From Haliclystus octoradiatus (taxonomy: Eukaryota; Cnidaria; Staurozoa; Stauromedusae; Haliclystidae), in NCBI GenBank assembly GCA_916610825.1, contig OU744452.1, positions 12,752,110-12,816,109 of the forward strand: a stretch of DNA of 64,000 nucleotides, written 5' to 3'. The first letter of the stretch is position 1, and the number at the start of each line of letters is the position of its first letter. Position numbers and translations under genes: made by a program. Of this stretch, positions 29,401-37,933 are shown in pieces. Below the pieces are notes generated by a model. It saw nothing but the letters and a program-made list of their open reading frames with translations. It was not told the origin of the DNA and did not search any database.

Positions 29401-32400
29401 CTGTTCGGTTATTGATTGAGGCCCAATGAAGAACAGTAACATTTTCCCTGTCAGGTATTCTTACATCAACGCCTTCGACTTCAATCAATTCTCTACATCT
29501 TTCTAGAATACCATATTGTGCAGCCTTGATACAAAAAAGGTTATATAAATTGACGTTTAGGTAGATTACCAAGTTTCATCTGTCATCTCGAGACAGTATT
29601 ATAATTAAATCAATAAAGAATAATAAAATCAATCACTTTGAATGGCGATAATTTATGAAACTACCAACACTAAAACCATGAAAATGTTGTGAAAACACCA
29701 TGAAAATTTTGTTGGCCATGAAAAAGTTGAAAAACCACGAAAACATCCATATTCATCACATTAAAATGTGATACTGTAATGCCATGAAAATGTCATGAGA
29801 AACTTCACAGTTTTTCATGGTAGCGTGGTTAGAATTTTTGTCTTTCCGATTTGTGATCATTTACAGTATTATTAAGAAAAAAATGGAAATCTGTATTTTG
29901 CCTGACAGCAATGAAGGGTTAGCCTACTTTCAAATGATTCTTTCAGAATCATCTCTTGCTAAATACAACTATAAACTAATTGATTGTTAAAACCAATGCG
30001 AATGGTCCAATTTTGTTGTTTGGATTGATCTGTTTTCTCAAACTAATAGAAGTGGATACTTTGCTCATGTAGCCAAATGCAAGAAGATGAAAAACTGAGC
30101 GTTAATTTAACTTTTGATCCTCAAGTCCAACAAAGTGAAAAAGTTGTATTCAGATCAAAGAAGATTGGATAAGTCTGAACATTGCACATGATTATATACT
30201 CAGATGCAGTGGCTAGCAACGTTACACAAGGTAGCCATAGTTAAGAAATTTGTAACAAGTAATTATTGCAATTAATATTTCTCAGAACTTTTTTCAGACC
30301 TTAGAGACTTATATCTCTTTTGTTGGACCTCAAATCTAAAATAAAATATATATGTACATCTTGAGCTGAACGTTTAATCGATAACTCTAAAAACAGATTT
30401 TCATTTTTGTCAGCCGCTTTTTAAGAGACACAAACTTGAAATGTTTAGCGTTATTTCCGGTGTAAACCCTCTTGTGGAATATAAACGGGTTTCTGGTGGC
30501 GGAAAAAGAGTGAGACACAAAAATTACCCAAAATCATCACTTTGACTGCATTTTTGAAGGAGTGATTATGATTGCGCGAAGAAAAAGACAATAACAACTT
30601 GTACGAATAGAAAATGTTTCTCTATCTAAAGAAGCAATCTTCAAAGATTCGGGATATACACTTCATGTAAGTACCATAAATAAGGGGATTACTTTCATCA
30701 AAATCTGTTAACATTTATGTTTTCAATAATATTTGACCAACTAAAATAGCTTTAAAAGTCAGCAGGCATGGCCTACCATTATAATAAAGAGAAACTTCAC
30801 TTTAATTGATTGTGTCTTTATTTAATCTAATACATTTTTCAACTGTGTCTACTAACTTTTTCTTTTAATTGTTTTTGTTGTGAAGGTTTGGCCTATAAAT
30901 CGAAAAAGTAGGGTCTACTCACTTTCACAAGATCAAAGTCATGATGCGCTTCTTGTAGATTCTTTCGCTGTAAATTCTTCTTATTGTCACCTGGAACATG
31001 CGATGGCTCCTCAAATGTATTTGTTGGATATGGCTTTGAAGAGTTCTATACAAAAATATATAAAAAAAATCAACTTTATTTTTCTGCATTAAAAATTGAC
31101 TTTAAGATCAGATCAAAAGTTTCTTCGATAAACCTTTTCGTATAAAAGATCAGCAATTCATATTCTGAATAAATGTCCAATCAGAAAGAAAATACTGTAC
31201 AGAAGAACATGATAATCTAAACTAAAGACTAGCGTTTATCCATCTTTTCTTTCTCTTTCAAATTACGTCCATTCATAGGCTACATGTTGCTATTGAATGA
31301 CAATGTTTTGAAGGGGGTTTTACAAGATGTATTTGAGTCTGAAAATAGCTTATTATACCTTGTTAGAGCAAAATTGCGTCTCAGGTGACTGATTGAGTTG
31401 CATATAGAAATTATTGCATTGTCATTCTCGGACTCGAATACATCATATATCAAATTATTGTTTTAAGGGTTTTTTCCACTTTAACGCACAATATTAATCA
31501 GTTATAATATTGAAAATATAATTGATTGATCACATCTTTTCTAACTTTTCTAATTATGCTCATAATCCAGCAAAAACAGCCAAAGAAAAGAGCCAATATC
31601 TATTGTTGTGTTTCCTTAGTTTGATTTTCGAGGTTTAGACCTGTATTCAATCAGCCAGTTATTCCTCAATTGGTAGGCTATTTCGGGTAGATCTAACCTA
31701 TTGTATAAATTCACCGACCCTTAAATCACATCAAAAATCAAATGCTAAACAGCAATAACAAATTTACAAACTCAGCTCAGTATTTTGGATCTTGAGTAAT
31801 AGTACAACTAATATTATAGTGTAGATAAAGTGTAACCCGCTTAAGTGCAAGTTCAAATTGCAAACGATTTTCAGCGGGAATTTCACTTATTCGAATTGCG
31901 CATATGTGAATTACACTTATGCGAATTACACTGTATAGTAAAAATATAAAGTGTATATCCCGGATATAGGGAGATTGCTTCTTTAGATAGAGAAAAATTA
32001 TCAATTCGTACATGATCTTCTTGTGTTTTTACTTTGCGCGATCATTTCTCCTTCAAAAATGCAGTCAAAGTGACGATTTTGGGTTAATTTTGTGTCTCAC
32101 TCTTTTTCCTGGAACAGGAACCCGTTTATTTTCAACAAAAGAGTTTACACCGGAAAAAACACTAAACTTTTTACTTATTTGTCTCTAAATAAAAAACCGC
32201 TAAACCAAATGACAATCTGCTTTCGGAATGAAATTTTCAACATTCAGCTGAAGATTTAGAGCTATATTTGATCAATATTCAAGATCCAGGTAAAGAGATA
32301 TAAGCCTCTAAAGTCAAAAGTTTTTAGTTTTGGATTTTCTCACTTAAGTGCTCACACAATTAACACCTCTTTGCGACTTCGTCTAAGCATAGTTGGCATA

Positions 32401-35400
32401 GTTAATGCGTATTAAAAATAGTCACACACCTTCAATAACCAGCAGCGATAACATGCTTAAACGAAGTTGTAAAGAGGTGCTAATCGCGTGAGCACTTGAG
32501 TGAGAAAAATCCAAAACTAAAAACGTTTGAATTTAGAGGCTTATATCTCTTTACCTGGATCTTGAATATTGATCAAATATAGCTCTAAATTTTCAGCTGA
32601 ACGTTGAAAATTTCATTCCGAAAGCAGATTGTTATGTGGTTTAGCGGTTTTTTATTTAGAGACAAATAAGTAAAATGTTTAGTGTTTTTTCCGATGTAAA
32701 CTCTCCTGTGGAAAATAAATGGGTTCCTGTTCGAGGAAAAAGAGTGAGACACAAAAACGTAACTTTGATTGCATTTTTGAGGGGAAAATGCTTGCGCAAA
32801 GCAAAAATACAAGAAGAACATGTACTGATAGAAAATTTTTCTCTATCTAAAGATGCAATCTCCCAACATCCCGGATATACATTTTAAATGCATTATTTAT
32901 ATATCTGACATCCATAGTGGAATCCATGTATGCTACGTCGGATTATCCAGTGTAAATCGTAGCTGATTTTTCGGAAATTTGTCGTACAGATAGACAAACC
33001 ATGGGATTTTACTATAGTTTTTAACTAATTGTTGATGTATTTTGAATGTTGACTTGGCGTGGCGTGAAATTGAGTGTAAATATCTGGTGTTCCAAACCAG
33101 ACTGCAGAGTTTGTAATTTGTGCGGCTAAGTTATATTTCAAATCATATATTAGTGAGGTTGGAAGTTGCCTTTTGAACTGTCACCTTTTTCCCAATGTGC
33201 GGCTGGATTTAGTTGAAACATATAGAAAATTGTAAAAATAAGACAAAAGGTGCGGCAAGAAAAGGTCCAGATCAATATCTATATTATTGATCTTCTGCAG
33301 CTAAGATCTTAGCCGCAGACAGCAAACTCTGCAATCTGAGTTTTAAGTACAAGCCAGTCTACAGAGTATAGCAGGTCCGCCCCCGAGATAATAATATTCC
33401 AAGTATCTCCAGTCGGCCGCATAAAATTTTTCAGGATACTTTGTGGCCACCCCCTGAGATCTCGTTGAAAAGCGTTCTTCTCTGCAAGCTGTTGTAAAAG
33501 GATTCCACTAATAAGGTCTGACATCTGAGCTAACATGGAGCATCTTAGCATAGGCAATATTTTATATTTTATATATAGAAAAAGAAAGATTACGATTAAA
33601 TAGCTAGGCTACGCCTCATTTGAGTTTGACTGGTAAGTAGTTCAAAATATGTTATGGTTTTTAGAGAGATCTCAGGGAGGGTGAAATTAAGTGGGTCTTG
33701 TTTGTTTGTTTGTTATGTTTATTCAGGAGTTGGTAAGCACTGATCTGCTTCTTTTCACAGCACTGATTAAATACATGGTAGCCTATAAATTTATATGAAA
33801 TAGAGAAATATATACAAATGCAATAGTTAATAGGAAAAGATCGATTTACTTTAGTTAATAGTTATTTGAATAAAAAGTCAATTAAATATAAGTTAAAGCT
33901 AGTGATTATTATTCAGTAAATGTTTCTTCAGCGTTTTCTTGTAAATTGCAAACTTGATTAACTGGTAATGCTGTATGAGAGATAGTTCCATTACTGGATG
34001 CCACGGCAAACCCTGACTGCATTGTTGCGCGGAGGATATTTTGTATTTTAAAGAAGGACAAGGATAAAGCTACGGTTGCCGTAGCTTTAGCGGTTTCGAT
34101 AAAGCTACGGAAGTTTACCGAGCATGCGCACTTGATTAAAATTGACCCTTGATCAAATTAATTCTATTATTATTAATTGATTATTTAATAAAAATTGATT
34201 CTGTTATTATTTATCCCAAATATTTATTATCCAATCCAGACATTGGACAATATTGTTGACATTGAACAAGTTGTTTTGGTTTGCCCCCGTTCTCTGTTAA
34301 TTCGGCAGCCTTGGGGAGCAAGCAGAATGATTTACTGGAAATAAACCAAAGCAGTCAAATTGTTCTAAAATTTTCCATTTAATAATAAATACTACTGTGC
34401 CACATCTTGAATTTACTTTGGTTATATTGTCATGAAGGTGAAGTTTGATTTTGAGAGCAAAGGAAAAAAGTGGAATAAAGATTAGCCTACCAAGCATGGG
34501 GATCGAACATGTTGAATGCCATGCTGTGAATAGAAAACATGAGTGACCTTAACCCACTTGTCCACAAACACTTGAAAGAATGGTAGAATAAAACGGTCTA
34601 TATACAATCTCTTTCAAAGTTTTTGAGAAGAGAATGTTTTGAACATGGGTACACACATTGATTCTAATTATTAGTATATATAAAACCGGGATATAAAAAC
34701 AATTATCAAAACAGTTTTGATATGATTATATTATAACTTAGTATTATTATCATCTCCAGTTTGACTTGAAAATAGAATCCGTTTTTGTGAAGAACTTTCA
34801 AAACAAAGGAACAAAGAACTTCCTGCCGTAGATTTATCCACTTCGTTTAAAGAAGGTTTAGTACAAATTCAAGAAAAATGCGCGGGGAATCTATCCCCCC
34901 GCACAACAAAAAATGCAGTCAGGCGGCAAACGAATGGTCTTGGGTGCGCTTTTCCAACAAAGAAGTTACCTTTTGCTGCGAACCTTGTTGATGGCCTGGG
35001 AGGGTTTTGAAAGCAATTTAACAGCAACTGAGGGAGGAGTTCGTTTCGCGCTTTTTTCATGGAGACTGACTAGATAGACAACCCTCATTTTGATTCACTA
35101 TCCTATGGACCTATACTAATTATCATAAGTAATCTTACAATTTGAACGCAATCAATATTAAATCCATGAACTAAAAAGATTGGATCAAAATGCAGAAATG
35201 ATTTGAGTGTATGGAATCAGATAGGTAAGCTTCTTCTCAATACAATTGGAAAGGTATGCTAGGTTAACATTCAAACAAACAATTTTGCTTACGTTAACAC
35301 AATCATGACATTACAGTTTGCTGCAGCGTATGTAATGGAATATAGTAATATTATACGTATTAAAAGCATATTATCTTGCATGTTGATAATATAATGAGAT

Positions 35401-35482
35401 ATTATGAGTGACTAAACAACAACACACTAACCAGATTTGTCTTTAAGACAGGAGTGCAACCCGCTTCGCTTTCGTCGGCCAT
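5057..35482 (-). CDS. ZDHHC17: ZDHHC17 (HIP14) palmitoyltransferase, 19 coding exons, 638 residues
   Basis: Protein S-palmitoyltransferase of the ankyrin-repeat DHHC class. In known family members it acts at the Golgi and vesicles, transferring palmitate to substrate cysteines such as those of SNAP25 and huntingtin. Seen: residues about 59-250 are ankyrin repeats ([24 protein letters not shown]), keeping the Asn and Trp that in human ZDHHC17 bind substrate peptides. Membrane segments lie at about 300-336 and 353-405. A Cys-rich domain ([16 protein letters not shown]) leads into DHHC at 462-465, in [13 protein letters not shown]. Two further membrane segments lie at about 483-551. The start MADESEAGC resembles human MADGPDEYDTEAGC. 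All 18 splice phases match and coding length is 1,917 bp. One intron is GC-AG. No break or missing catalytic residue is seen. ZDHHC13 is the alternative paralogue, but the N terminus and intact DHHC favour ZDHHC17. Confidence 0.95.
5420..5619. repeat. Foldback (hairpin) element, 77-bp arms
   Basis: Arms 5420-5496 and 5541-5619 are near-perfect inverted copies around a 44-bp spacer, in ZDHHC17 intron 18. The arm shares ACACATTC, AAGTTTCA and ATCAGAC blocks, in the same order, with the hairpin at 62291-62474. Confidence 0.85.
5749..5845. mobile_element. Small TIR element (MITE-like)
   Basis: About 97 bp bounded by TAGCCTGCGTGCAG and the inverted GTGTGCGCACAGGCTTA. A related terminal sequence occurs at 3457-3480. 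Confidence 0.5.
6330..6424 (-). CDS. ZDHHC17: ZDHHC17 coding exon 18 (TTxE region)
   Basis: Acceptor TTCATTGCAG. Encodes [20 protein letters not shown], matching human LGITTNERMNARRYKHF, the conserved TTxE motif of DHHC enzymes. Donor GTAAGA. Confidence 0.96.
7058..7209 (-). CDS. ZDHHC17: ZDHHC17 coding exon 17 (membrane segment 6)
   Basis: Acceptor GTTTTGATAG. Encodes [10 protein letters not shown] through [20 protein letters not shown] and LLVCNMYQ, matching human CSPWMFWMFLN and LLMCQMYQ. Donor GTGAGA, phase 0. Confidence 0.94.
7457..7548. mobile_element. Hairpin element with nested inverted repeats
   Basis: Perfect 22-bp arms (7473-7494 and 7499-7520, containing TAAACTTGGTAAACAGTAGA) with a 4-bp loop. 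They are enclosed by an outer pair AGCCTGCTCGCA / TGCGAGCAGGTT. It lies in ZDHHC17 intron 16. Confidence 0.7.
7975..8097 (-). mobile_element. tRNA-derived SINE
   Basis: Read on the minus strand, the head starts near 8097 and has an A-box-like segment at 8067-8086 (TGTAGTGGCTAGG..). A good B box (GGTTCAATCCC) lies at 8035-8045, at pol III spacing. A tail follows with GGCGTCAGGAAGGGCATCC. It lies inside ZDHHC17 intron 16, and the tail rules against an ordinary tRNA gene. Confidence 0.7.
8641..8724 (-). CDS. ZDHHC17: ZDHHC17 coding exon 16 (membrane segment 5)
   Basis: Encodes [18 protein letters not shown], matching human AGNHRYFMGYLFFLLF. Acceptor TTCTTCATAG, donor GTAAGT. Confidence 0.94.
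8943..9114. mobile_element. Dispersed TIR-type repeat (family with 18.9 kb and 39.2 kb copies)
   Basis: Contains phrases such as ACCTGTATATAATGGCCAC and CCCTGTATACAAAGGTCACC, shared with copies near 18929-19112 and 39198-39401. The ends are imperfectly inverted. Confidence 0.45.
9492..9630. repeat. 28-bp tandem repeat, 5 copies
   Basis: Unit starts CATACTCAAGCTAATTTCAC. One copy is a base short. It lies in ZDHHC17 intron 15. Confidence 0.95.
9859..9952 (-). CDS. ZDHHC17: ZDHHC17 coding exon 15 (catalytic DHHC)
   Basis: Encodes [19 protein letters not shown] followed by [12 protein letters not shown]. All zinc-binding Cys/His positions and the catalytic DHHC cysteine are present. Donor GTAGGT, phase 1. 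Confidence 0.97.
10150..11640. repeat. Nested foldback/duplication complex in ZDHHC17 intron 14
   Basis: About 10247-10320 is inverted at 11182-11252, and 10801-10872 is inverted at 10981-11055. A direct copy of the latter left arm follows at 11339-11455, and about 10150-10250 recurs directly at 11505-11610. The block TTGACTCTAATTGATGCAGA occurs at 10966 and again at 11089. Confidence 0.75.
11963..12028 (-). CDS. ZDHHC17: ZDHHC17 coding exon 14 (start of the Cys-rich domain)
   Basis: Encodes [20 protein letters not shown] and CL, matching human TIVELAETG and FCSTCL. Donor GTATGT, phase 0. Confidence 0.95.
12029..13479 (-). other. GC-AG intron (ZDHHC17 intron 13)
   Basis: Begins GCAAGA after AAAAAG and ends TTATTTTTAG. 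It holds the 29-bp minisatellite and several TTCATGAAC-rich stretches. Confidence 0.85.
12384..13035. repeat. 29-bp minisatellite, about 22 copies
   Basis: Unit contains AATGCATAAAATTTTCAAG then TGCATTATTT. Each unit junction forms the inverted pair TGCATTA / TAATGCA. Copies differ mainly by ATTATTT versus ATTACTT and by short A insertions near the 3' end. Confidence 0.95.
13480..13588 (-). CDS. ZDHHC17: ZDHHC17 coding exon 13 (membrane segment 4, SWTTDPG), with a GC donor
   Basis: Encodes [19 protein letters not shown] and ..KATPTEQKK, matching human ANSVALFYNFGKSWKSDPG and KATEEQKKK. The exon ends AAAAAG followed by GCAAGA, a non-canonical GC donor. Phase and homology leave no room for a GT alternative. 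Confidence 0.9.
14940..15066. mobile_element. Small TIR element, CCCCTGCGAAAA ends
   Basis: Ends CCCCTGCGAAAA and TTTTCGCAGGGG are inverted, and the inside is rich in GTTCATGAAC blocks. A partial related end (TTTTTTCGCGGGGC) lies near 14827-14840. Similar ATG-AAC rich stretches occur at 12060-12140, 13190-13340 and 29081-29135. Confidence 0.65.
15172..15297 (-). CDS. ZDHHC17: ZDHHC17 coding exon 12 (membrane segment 3)
   Basis: Encodes [20 protein letters not shown], matching human LGIYLATKFWMYVTW. I placed the donor at GTGTGTC because it is the only candidate giving the phase exon 13 needs. The open frame runs on into the intron for another 30 codons. Confidence 0.82.
16874..17013 (-). CDS. 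ZDHHC17: ZDHHC17 coding exon 11 (membrane segments 1-2)
   Basis: Acceptor TTTTTATACAG. Starts [16 protein letters not shown], matching human EFRQKVMLGTPFLVIW, and carries two hydrophobic stretches. Donor GTAAGG, phase 2. Confidence 0.93.
17830..18526. mobile_element. 685-bp TIR DNA transposon (non-autonomous) with 6-bp target duplication
   Basis: Element 17836-18520 starts CCAGAGCCATCTATTTACAA and ends with the exact inverse; the TIRs are 32 bp. Direct TTGTAC lies on each side (17830-17835 and 18521-18526). There is no transposase frame. A diverged right half is repeated at about 19388-19580, and a left-end-like sequence lies at 28812. It lies in ZDHHC17 intron 10. Confidence 0.88.
18929..19112. 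mobile_element. TIR-type repeat (39-kb family member)
   Basis: Starts ACAGTGAAACCTGCATATAA and ends CTTATAACAGGTTTGACT, imperfectly inverted. It contains AATACTATTTTAGACATTG, shared with about 38851-38995. Confidence 0.6.
19130..19252 (-). CDS. ZDHHC17: ZDHHC17 coding exon 10 (linker to membrane domain)
   Basis: Starts [20 protein letters not shown] and ends ..PFAADK. It fills the place of human GESALDLAKQRKN..KADK. Phase 0 at both ends, donor GTATCT. Confidence 0.9.
19388..19580. repeat. Partial copy of the 17.8-18.5 kb TIR element
   Basis: Aligns in direct orientation with about 18311-18520. It shares TAATAGCCTATGTTTGTTTTC, AAATGGCGTCC and GGCACATGAAAGCGTGTCC, and ends at the same GGCTCTG terminus. 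It has no left end. Confidence 0.75.
19721..19809 (-). CDS. ZDHHC17: ZDHHC17 coding exon 9 (last ankyrin repeats)
   Basis: Encodes [20 protein letters not shown], matching human LHWAVLAGNTTVISLLLEAG. Donor GTAAGA, phase 0. Confidence 0.94.
20291..20366. repeat. Flanking direct repeat of the LINE, left copy
   Basis: Starts CCGGAATCAAATGCTTACAG and ends GTGACCATAAAGAG. It recurs at 21465-21540 with about four differences, consistent with an unusually long target-site duplication. Confidence 0.85.
20367..21464 (-). mobile_element. 5'-truncated non-LTR retrotransposon (LINE), CR1/L2/Jockey-like
   Basis: On the minus strand, two frames (21199-21534 and 20579-21196) together encode the C-terminal half of a LINE reverse transcriptase. 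The catalytic YADDTLLY and IYINDI are visible, then [10 protein letters not shown] and [12 protein letters not shown]. The frames are offset by an indel at an A run near 21227, and the 5' part is missing, so the copy is dead. The 3' end is an (ATG)n run (20367-20411). It is flanked by 76-bp direct repeats and lies in ZDHHC17 intron 8. Confidence 0.92.
21465..21540. repeat. Flanking direct repeat of the LINE, right copy
   Basis: Second copy of the 20291-20366 sequence, abutting the truncated 5' end of the LINE. Confidence 0.85.
22690..22763 (-). CDS. ZDHHC17: ZDHHC17 coding exon 8 (ankyrin)
   Basis: Encodes [16 protein letters not shown] and ends ..HKNT. It matches human RLLLTFNVSVNL and HKNTALHW across the next junction. 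Donor GTAAAT. Confidence 0.93.
24025..24089 (-). CDS. ZDHHC17: ZDHHC17 coding exon 7 (ankyrin)
   Basis: Encodes [19 protein letters not shown], matching human [19 protein letters not shown]. Donor GTAAGT, phase 2. Confidence 0.94.
24719..24792 (-). CDS. ZDHHC17: ZDHHC17 coding exon 6 (ankyrin)
   Basis: Encodes [20 protein letters not shown], matching human GCSCIHLAAQFGHTSIVAYL. Donor GTATGT, phase 0. Confidence 0.94.
25042..25112 (-). CDS. ZDHHC17: ZDHHC17 coding exon 5 (ankyrin)
   Basis: Acceptor TTTTAG. Encodes [17 protein letters not shown], matching human QGHLSMVVQLMKYGADP. Donor GTTAGT, phase 1. Confidence 0.93.
26228..26305 (-). CDS. ZDHHC17: ZDHHC17 coding exon 4 (ankyrin)
   Basis: Encodes [11 protein letters not shown] and NATALHWAV. 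It carries the Trp known in human ZDHHC17 to contact substrate motifs. Phase 2 in and out, donor GTACAA. Confidence 0.93.
26920..27783. mobile_element. Long foldback element A
   Basis: Arms of about 330-420 bp (about 26920-27262 and about 27350-27783) are inverted, sharing CGGATTTGGATAGAAC, GTACATGTTGTTGTTGAG and AGTATAACATATTCCAA. The left arm has lost about 90 bp. Its outer part resembles the elements at 30.3 and 32 kb (GTGTATATC end, CACAAGAGAGTTT). Confidence 0.8.
27811..28002. repeat. 192-bp near-complete palindrome
   Basis: The two halves are inverted almost to the centre (GAAAATTAC .. GTAATTTTC around GCCGCCTCGGC). The arms contain TAGTTCATACTTTCCGTGAA. It abuts foldback element A. 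Confidence 0.88.
29357..29380. repeat. (AG)n microsatellite
   Basis: A run of about twelve AG dinucleotides next to the donor of exon 3, in intron 3. Confidence 0.85.
29391..29524 (-). CDS. ZDHHC17: ZDHHC17 coding exon 3 (ankyrin)
   Basis: Starts [15 protein letters not shown] and ends ..INNRTEVV plus two bases. It matches the human ATQYGIYERCRELVE segment. Donor GTAAAT. Confidence 0.95.
30291..30675. repeat. Single arm related to the 32-kb foldback
   Basis: Shares GAGACTTATATCTCTTTT, AAAAGAGTGAGACACAAAAA and TTTCTCTATCTAAAGA with the right arm of the 31.9-32.9 kb element. No inverted partner lies next to it. Confidence 0.65.
30923..31045 (-). CDS. ZDHHC17: ZDHHC17 coding exon 2 (residues 18-58)
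   Basis: Acceptor TTTTTGTATAG, donor GTGAGT, phase 0 at both ends. It encodes [12 protein letters not shown] through HHDFDLVK, ending at the conserved ..IVK/LVK boundary before the ankyrin repeats. Confidence 0.88.
31046..35431 (-). other. ZDHHC17 intron 1, repeat-rich
   Basis: Holds the long foldback at 31945-32888 and a LINE 3'-end-like stretch near 33695-33960, which starts with a TTTG-rich run then ATGTTTATTCAGGAGTTGG. A small TAAAGCTACGG inverted pair lies at 34069-34093. A GC-richer open stretch (34869-35060, minus) starts [11 protein letters not shown], which I cannot identify. Confidence 0.55.
31945..32888. mobile_element. Long foldback element B, about 440-bp arms
   Basis: About 31945-32390 and 32450-32888 are inverted copies with a spacer of about 60 bp. 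Ends are AAAGTGTATATCCCGGAT and its near inverse. Shared internal blocks include TAGATAGAGAAAAA and TCTTTACCTGGATCTTGAA. There is no long coding frame, and the short open frames in it are not gene-like. Confidence 0.88.
35432..35482 (-). CDS. ZDHHC17: ZDHHC17 coding exon 1 (residues 1-17)
   Basis: ATG in a strong context (AAC before, G after) starts [17 protein letters not shown]. The exon ends in phase 0 at a GTTAGT donor. An upstream out-of-frame ATG lies 14 nt before it. Confidence 0.85.
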
Positions 35483-35496
35483 GTTGAAATATACAT
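35443..35496 (-). promoter_or_regulatory. Overlapping upstream ORF at the ZDHHC17 start
   Basis: An ATG 14 nt before the main start opens a 17-codon frame that overlaps the start codon out of frame and stops inside exon 1. It would reduce initiation at the main ATG if the transcript starts upstream of it. The transcription start is unknown. Confidence 0.4.
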
Positions 35497-35973
35497 CTTT
35501 TGTGGAGGCGAGGCTTTGAAGCGGTTACTTTCTACCTGTGCGTAGACTGTAAAATCTTTTTCTAAGAATTTTTAAGATTGCATAGCCTTATATGTATGTA
35601 TGTATTGTATTTTTGTAGCACAATGGCTAACAGGCAAATGAACAAAGGAGGATGTTTTTAAGTGTATCCTCACTTATATGTGACCTTTAAAAATATAAAT
35701 ATATATGTTAAGGTTAAGAAAGCTATGTTATCAGAAATAATTAACAGACAAATTTGCAAAGTAATGTTTGCAACTGTCATGTATGCATTTAATACATATT
35801 AATGCATGTCCACGAAAGGAATATTTAGAATGTTTAATAGTGAAAAATTCATCTGGAGGCGGCCAAGTCAATCAAGTTTTTCAAAATTCTGAAGACCATC
35901 TGTTGACCAGACCAAACAAACATATCCTGTGAAAGAGCGCTGAACGTTTTCTAAAACAGAGTGAACTGGCGTG

Positions 35974-36082
<109 letters not shown>

Positions 36083-36974
36083 ATTATTCAAGATAACCAA
36101 GATACCTCATTATTTTATCTATCTATCTTTTTGACAATCATAGATATGGATGATAGACAATGTCATGTTAGTAGACATATAGTACACAGCTGAGCTGTAG
36201 AGTGTAGACGATACCAATATGGCCCAAGGTTTGGTCCATGGTTTGGTCCATGGTTTGGTCCTATCCTTTTATGATTTCACCATATGTTTTGACCGTAAAC
36301 CCGATCACAGCAAGCCTCAGGAAAGGAGTACAAATAACAACACAAGACGGAATCATTTCTAATTATCTCATAATATTATGCAGAATATGTATCTAGGTAT
36401 CGTTACTATCTATTTTGCAAATTTGCATGTATGTAAAAAACCTATAAATGTTGAATAATTATCTAAAAAGTAATATAAAATAATAGCTTCACAAATAACT
36501 ATATCTTAGAATACATGTTTTTAGATCAATCATCGCTGATCTTTGTGCTGATTGGCTTATTGGCTACCATATTGGAATGAAATGTTGCGTATTAATCGTT
36601 AATGGATATTTTATATTTACTTAAAATTCTTAGTTCCAGCTGACAAATGAAAATGCTTTGCAATTATTATCAGTATGAGGGATATAATTTAATTCGTTCA
36701 CTATATATAGTTGTGCCGTCAAATATTGGAATCCATTTTCTTAATTAAATACATTTATTGCTATTGGAAACTTGTATTTAATTGATAAATTAAATCATAT
36801 GTAGTGAGCTACGTATGCCTTCCATTTATTTCTATTGAACTTGAATCGATTCCCTGAAATTGAAATATAAATTTTAATGAATGTATACAGTAGAACAAAA
36901 TAAAAGAGTAAAAAAGAAAGGTAAAAAGCAATTAATATAGAAAACGCGGGAAACCGCACAAGGTAAAAACAAAC

Positions 36975-37115
36975 ATGGCGGACGCTGCAATGAGTGACTT
37001 TATCGCTCATCGCTGTGATGATCGCAGATTCGCAGCGAAGCAGTCTAACTGCTACCATTACAAACATCAGGCATATCTTAACAGATGTCTGCGATGGTTA
37101 CTTTATCATTGTTAT
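36975..37115 (+). other. Short ORF in a GC-rich island with a YY1-like start context
   Basis: AAACATGGCGGACG is a typical start context and also resembles the YY1-binding core. The frame (46 codons, MADAAMSDFIAHRCDDRR..) has no recognised homology. It could be a promoter element of ZDHHC17, a small first exon, or chance. Confidence 0.22.
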
Positions 37116-37933
37116 TGATTTTAATGACCTTACATATCCGTGAATCTACATTTAATCATAGTAAAATTTGTAAAACCAAATGGCTATATGCAAATGGATG
37201 TTAATTGTTAGACATGACTGTTAAATTACCACTATCACTACAATCCATCGCCAAGCAAATTTAAAGAAGGAAGACAAGAAACTTTTCAGATATAGATGTC
37301 ATCATAATCTTTAGAAGTGAGTATATACAGGATTTAATATGTCATTCCAATTAGCGTATCAATAAATGTTAGCATCAAATTGTGTAACATAGGCCTGCCA
37401 TAAATAAGGCTGTATGCGGAAATTTGAAAAGTATGTCACCATTAACGGGATGGAGGTGAAGCAGGGTGTCAAATCGACGAGGCATACTAATCATTGTATT
37501 AGATCAATAGATGTCACTGTTCTATACTCAATTTGTATAAATGGACATAAATCGACCTGTGAGTCACACGAAAAGCTAAAACAACACACCACATCATCTC
37601 GTGATTGTTAACGCGACACAACACTCATGTTAGTAAAACACTAAACAGGCAATCATGTTTTGTAAAATAAAATGGTTATGAACGGCTCGTAATCCCTGTA
37701 ACGACCTAGGGATTTCCCCAGGAGAAAGTAGTTAGAGAATGCAGTCCTGCTTTGTGTTCACCCACCAAAAAATCGCTGTGTACAGCCCTCTTACCCATTC
37801 CATATCTCGTAATTAAAAACACAGCATACCAGTAGTCACATTGCGACTATCCTATCGTCAGGGAAAGTGTTGCTTTTCTCTTTTATCATCTTAGAACTAG
37901 TATGTCAATAAATGAAGGATTCTAATATCATTA

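Noticed and set aside
32585-32887. Opposed open frames at 32.6-32.9 kb
   Set aside because: They lie in one arm of the foldback element and are not shared as coding sequence by the other arm.
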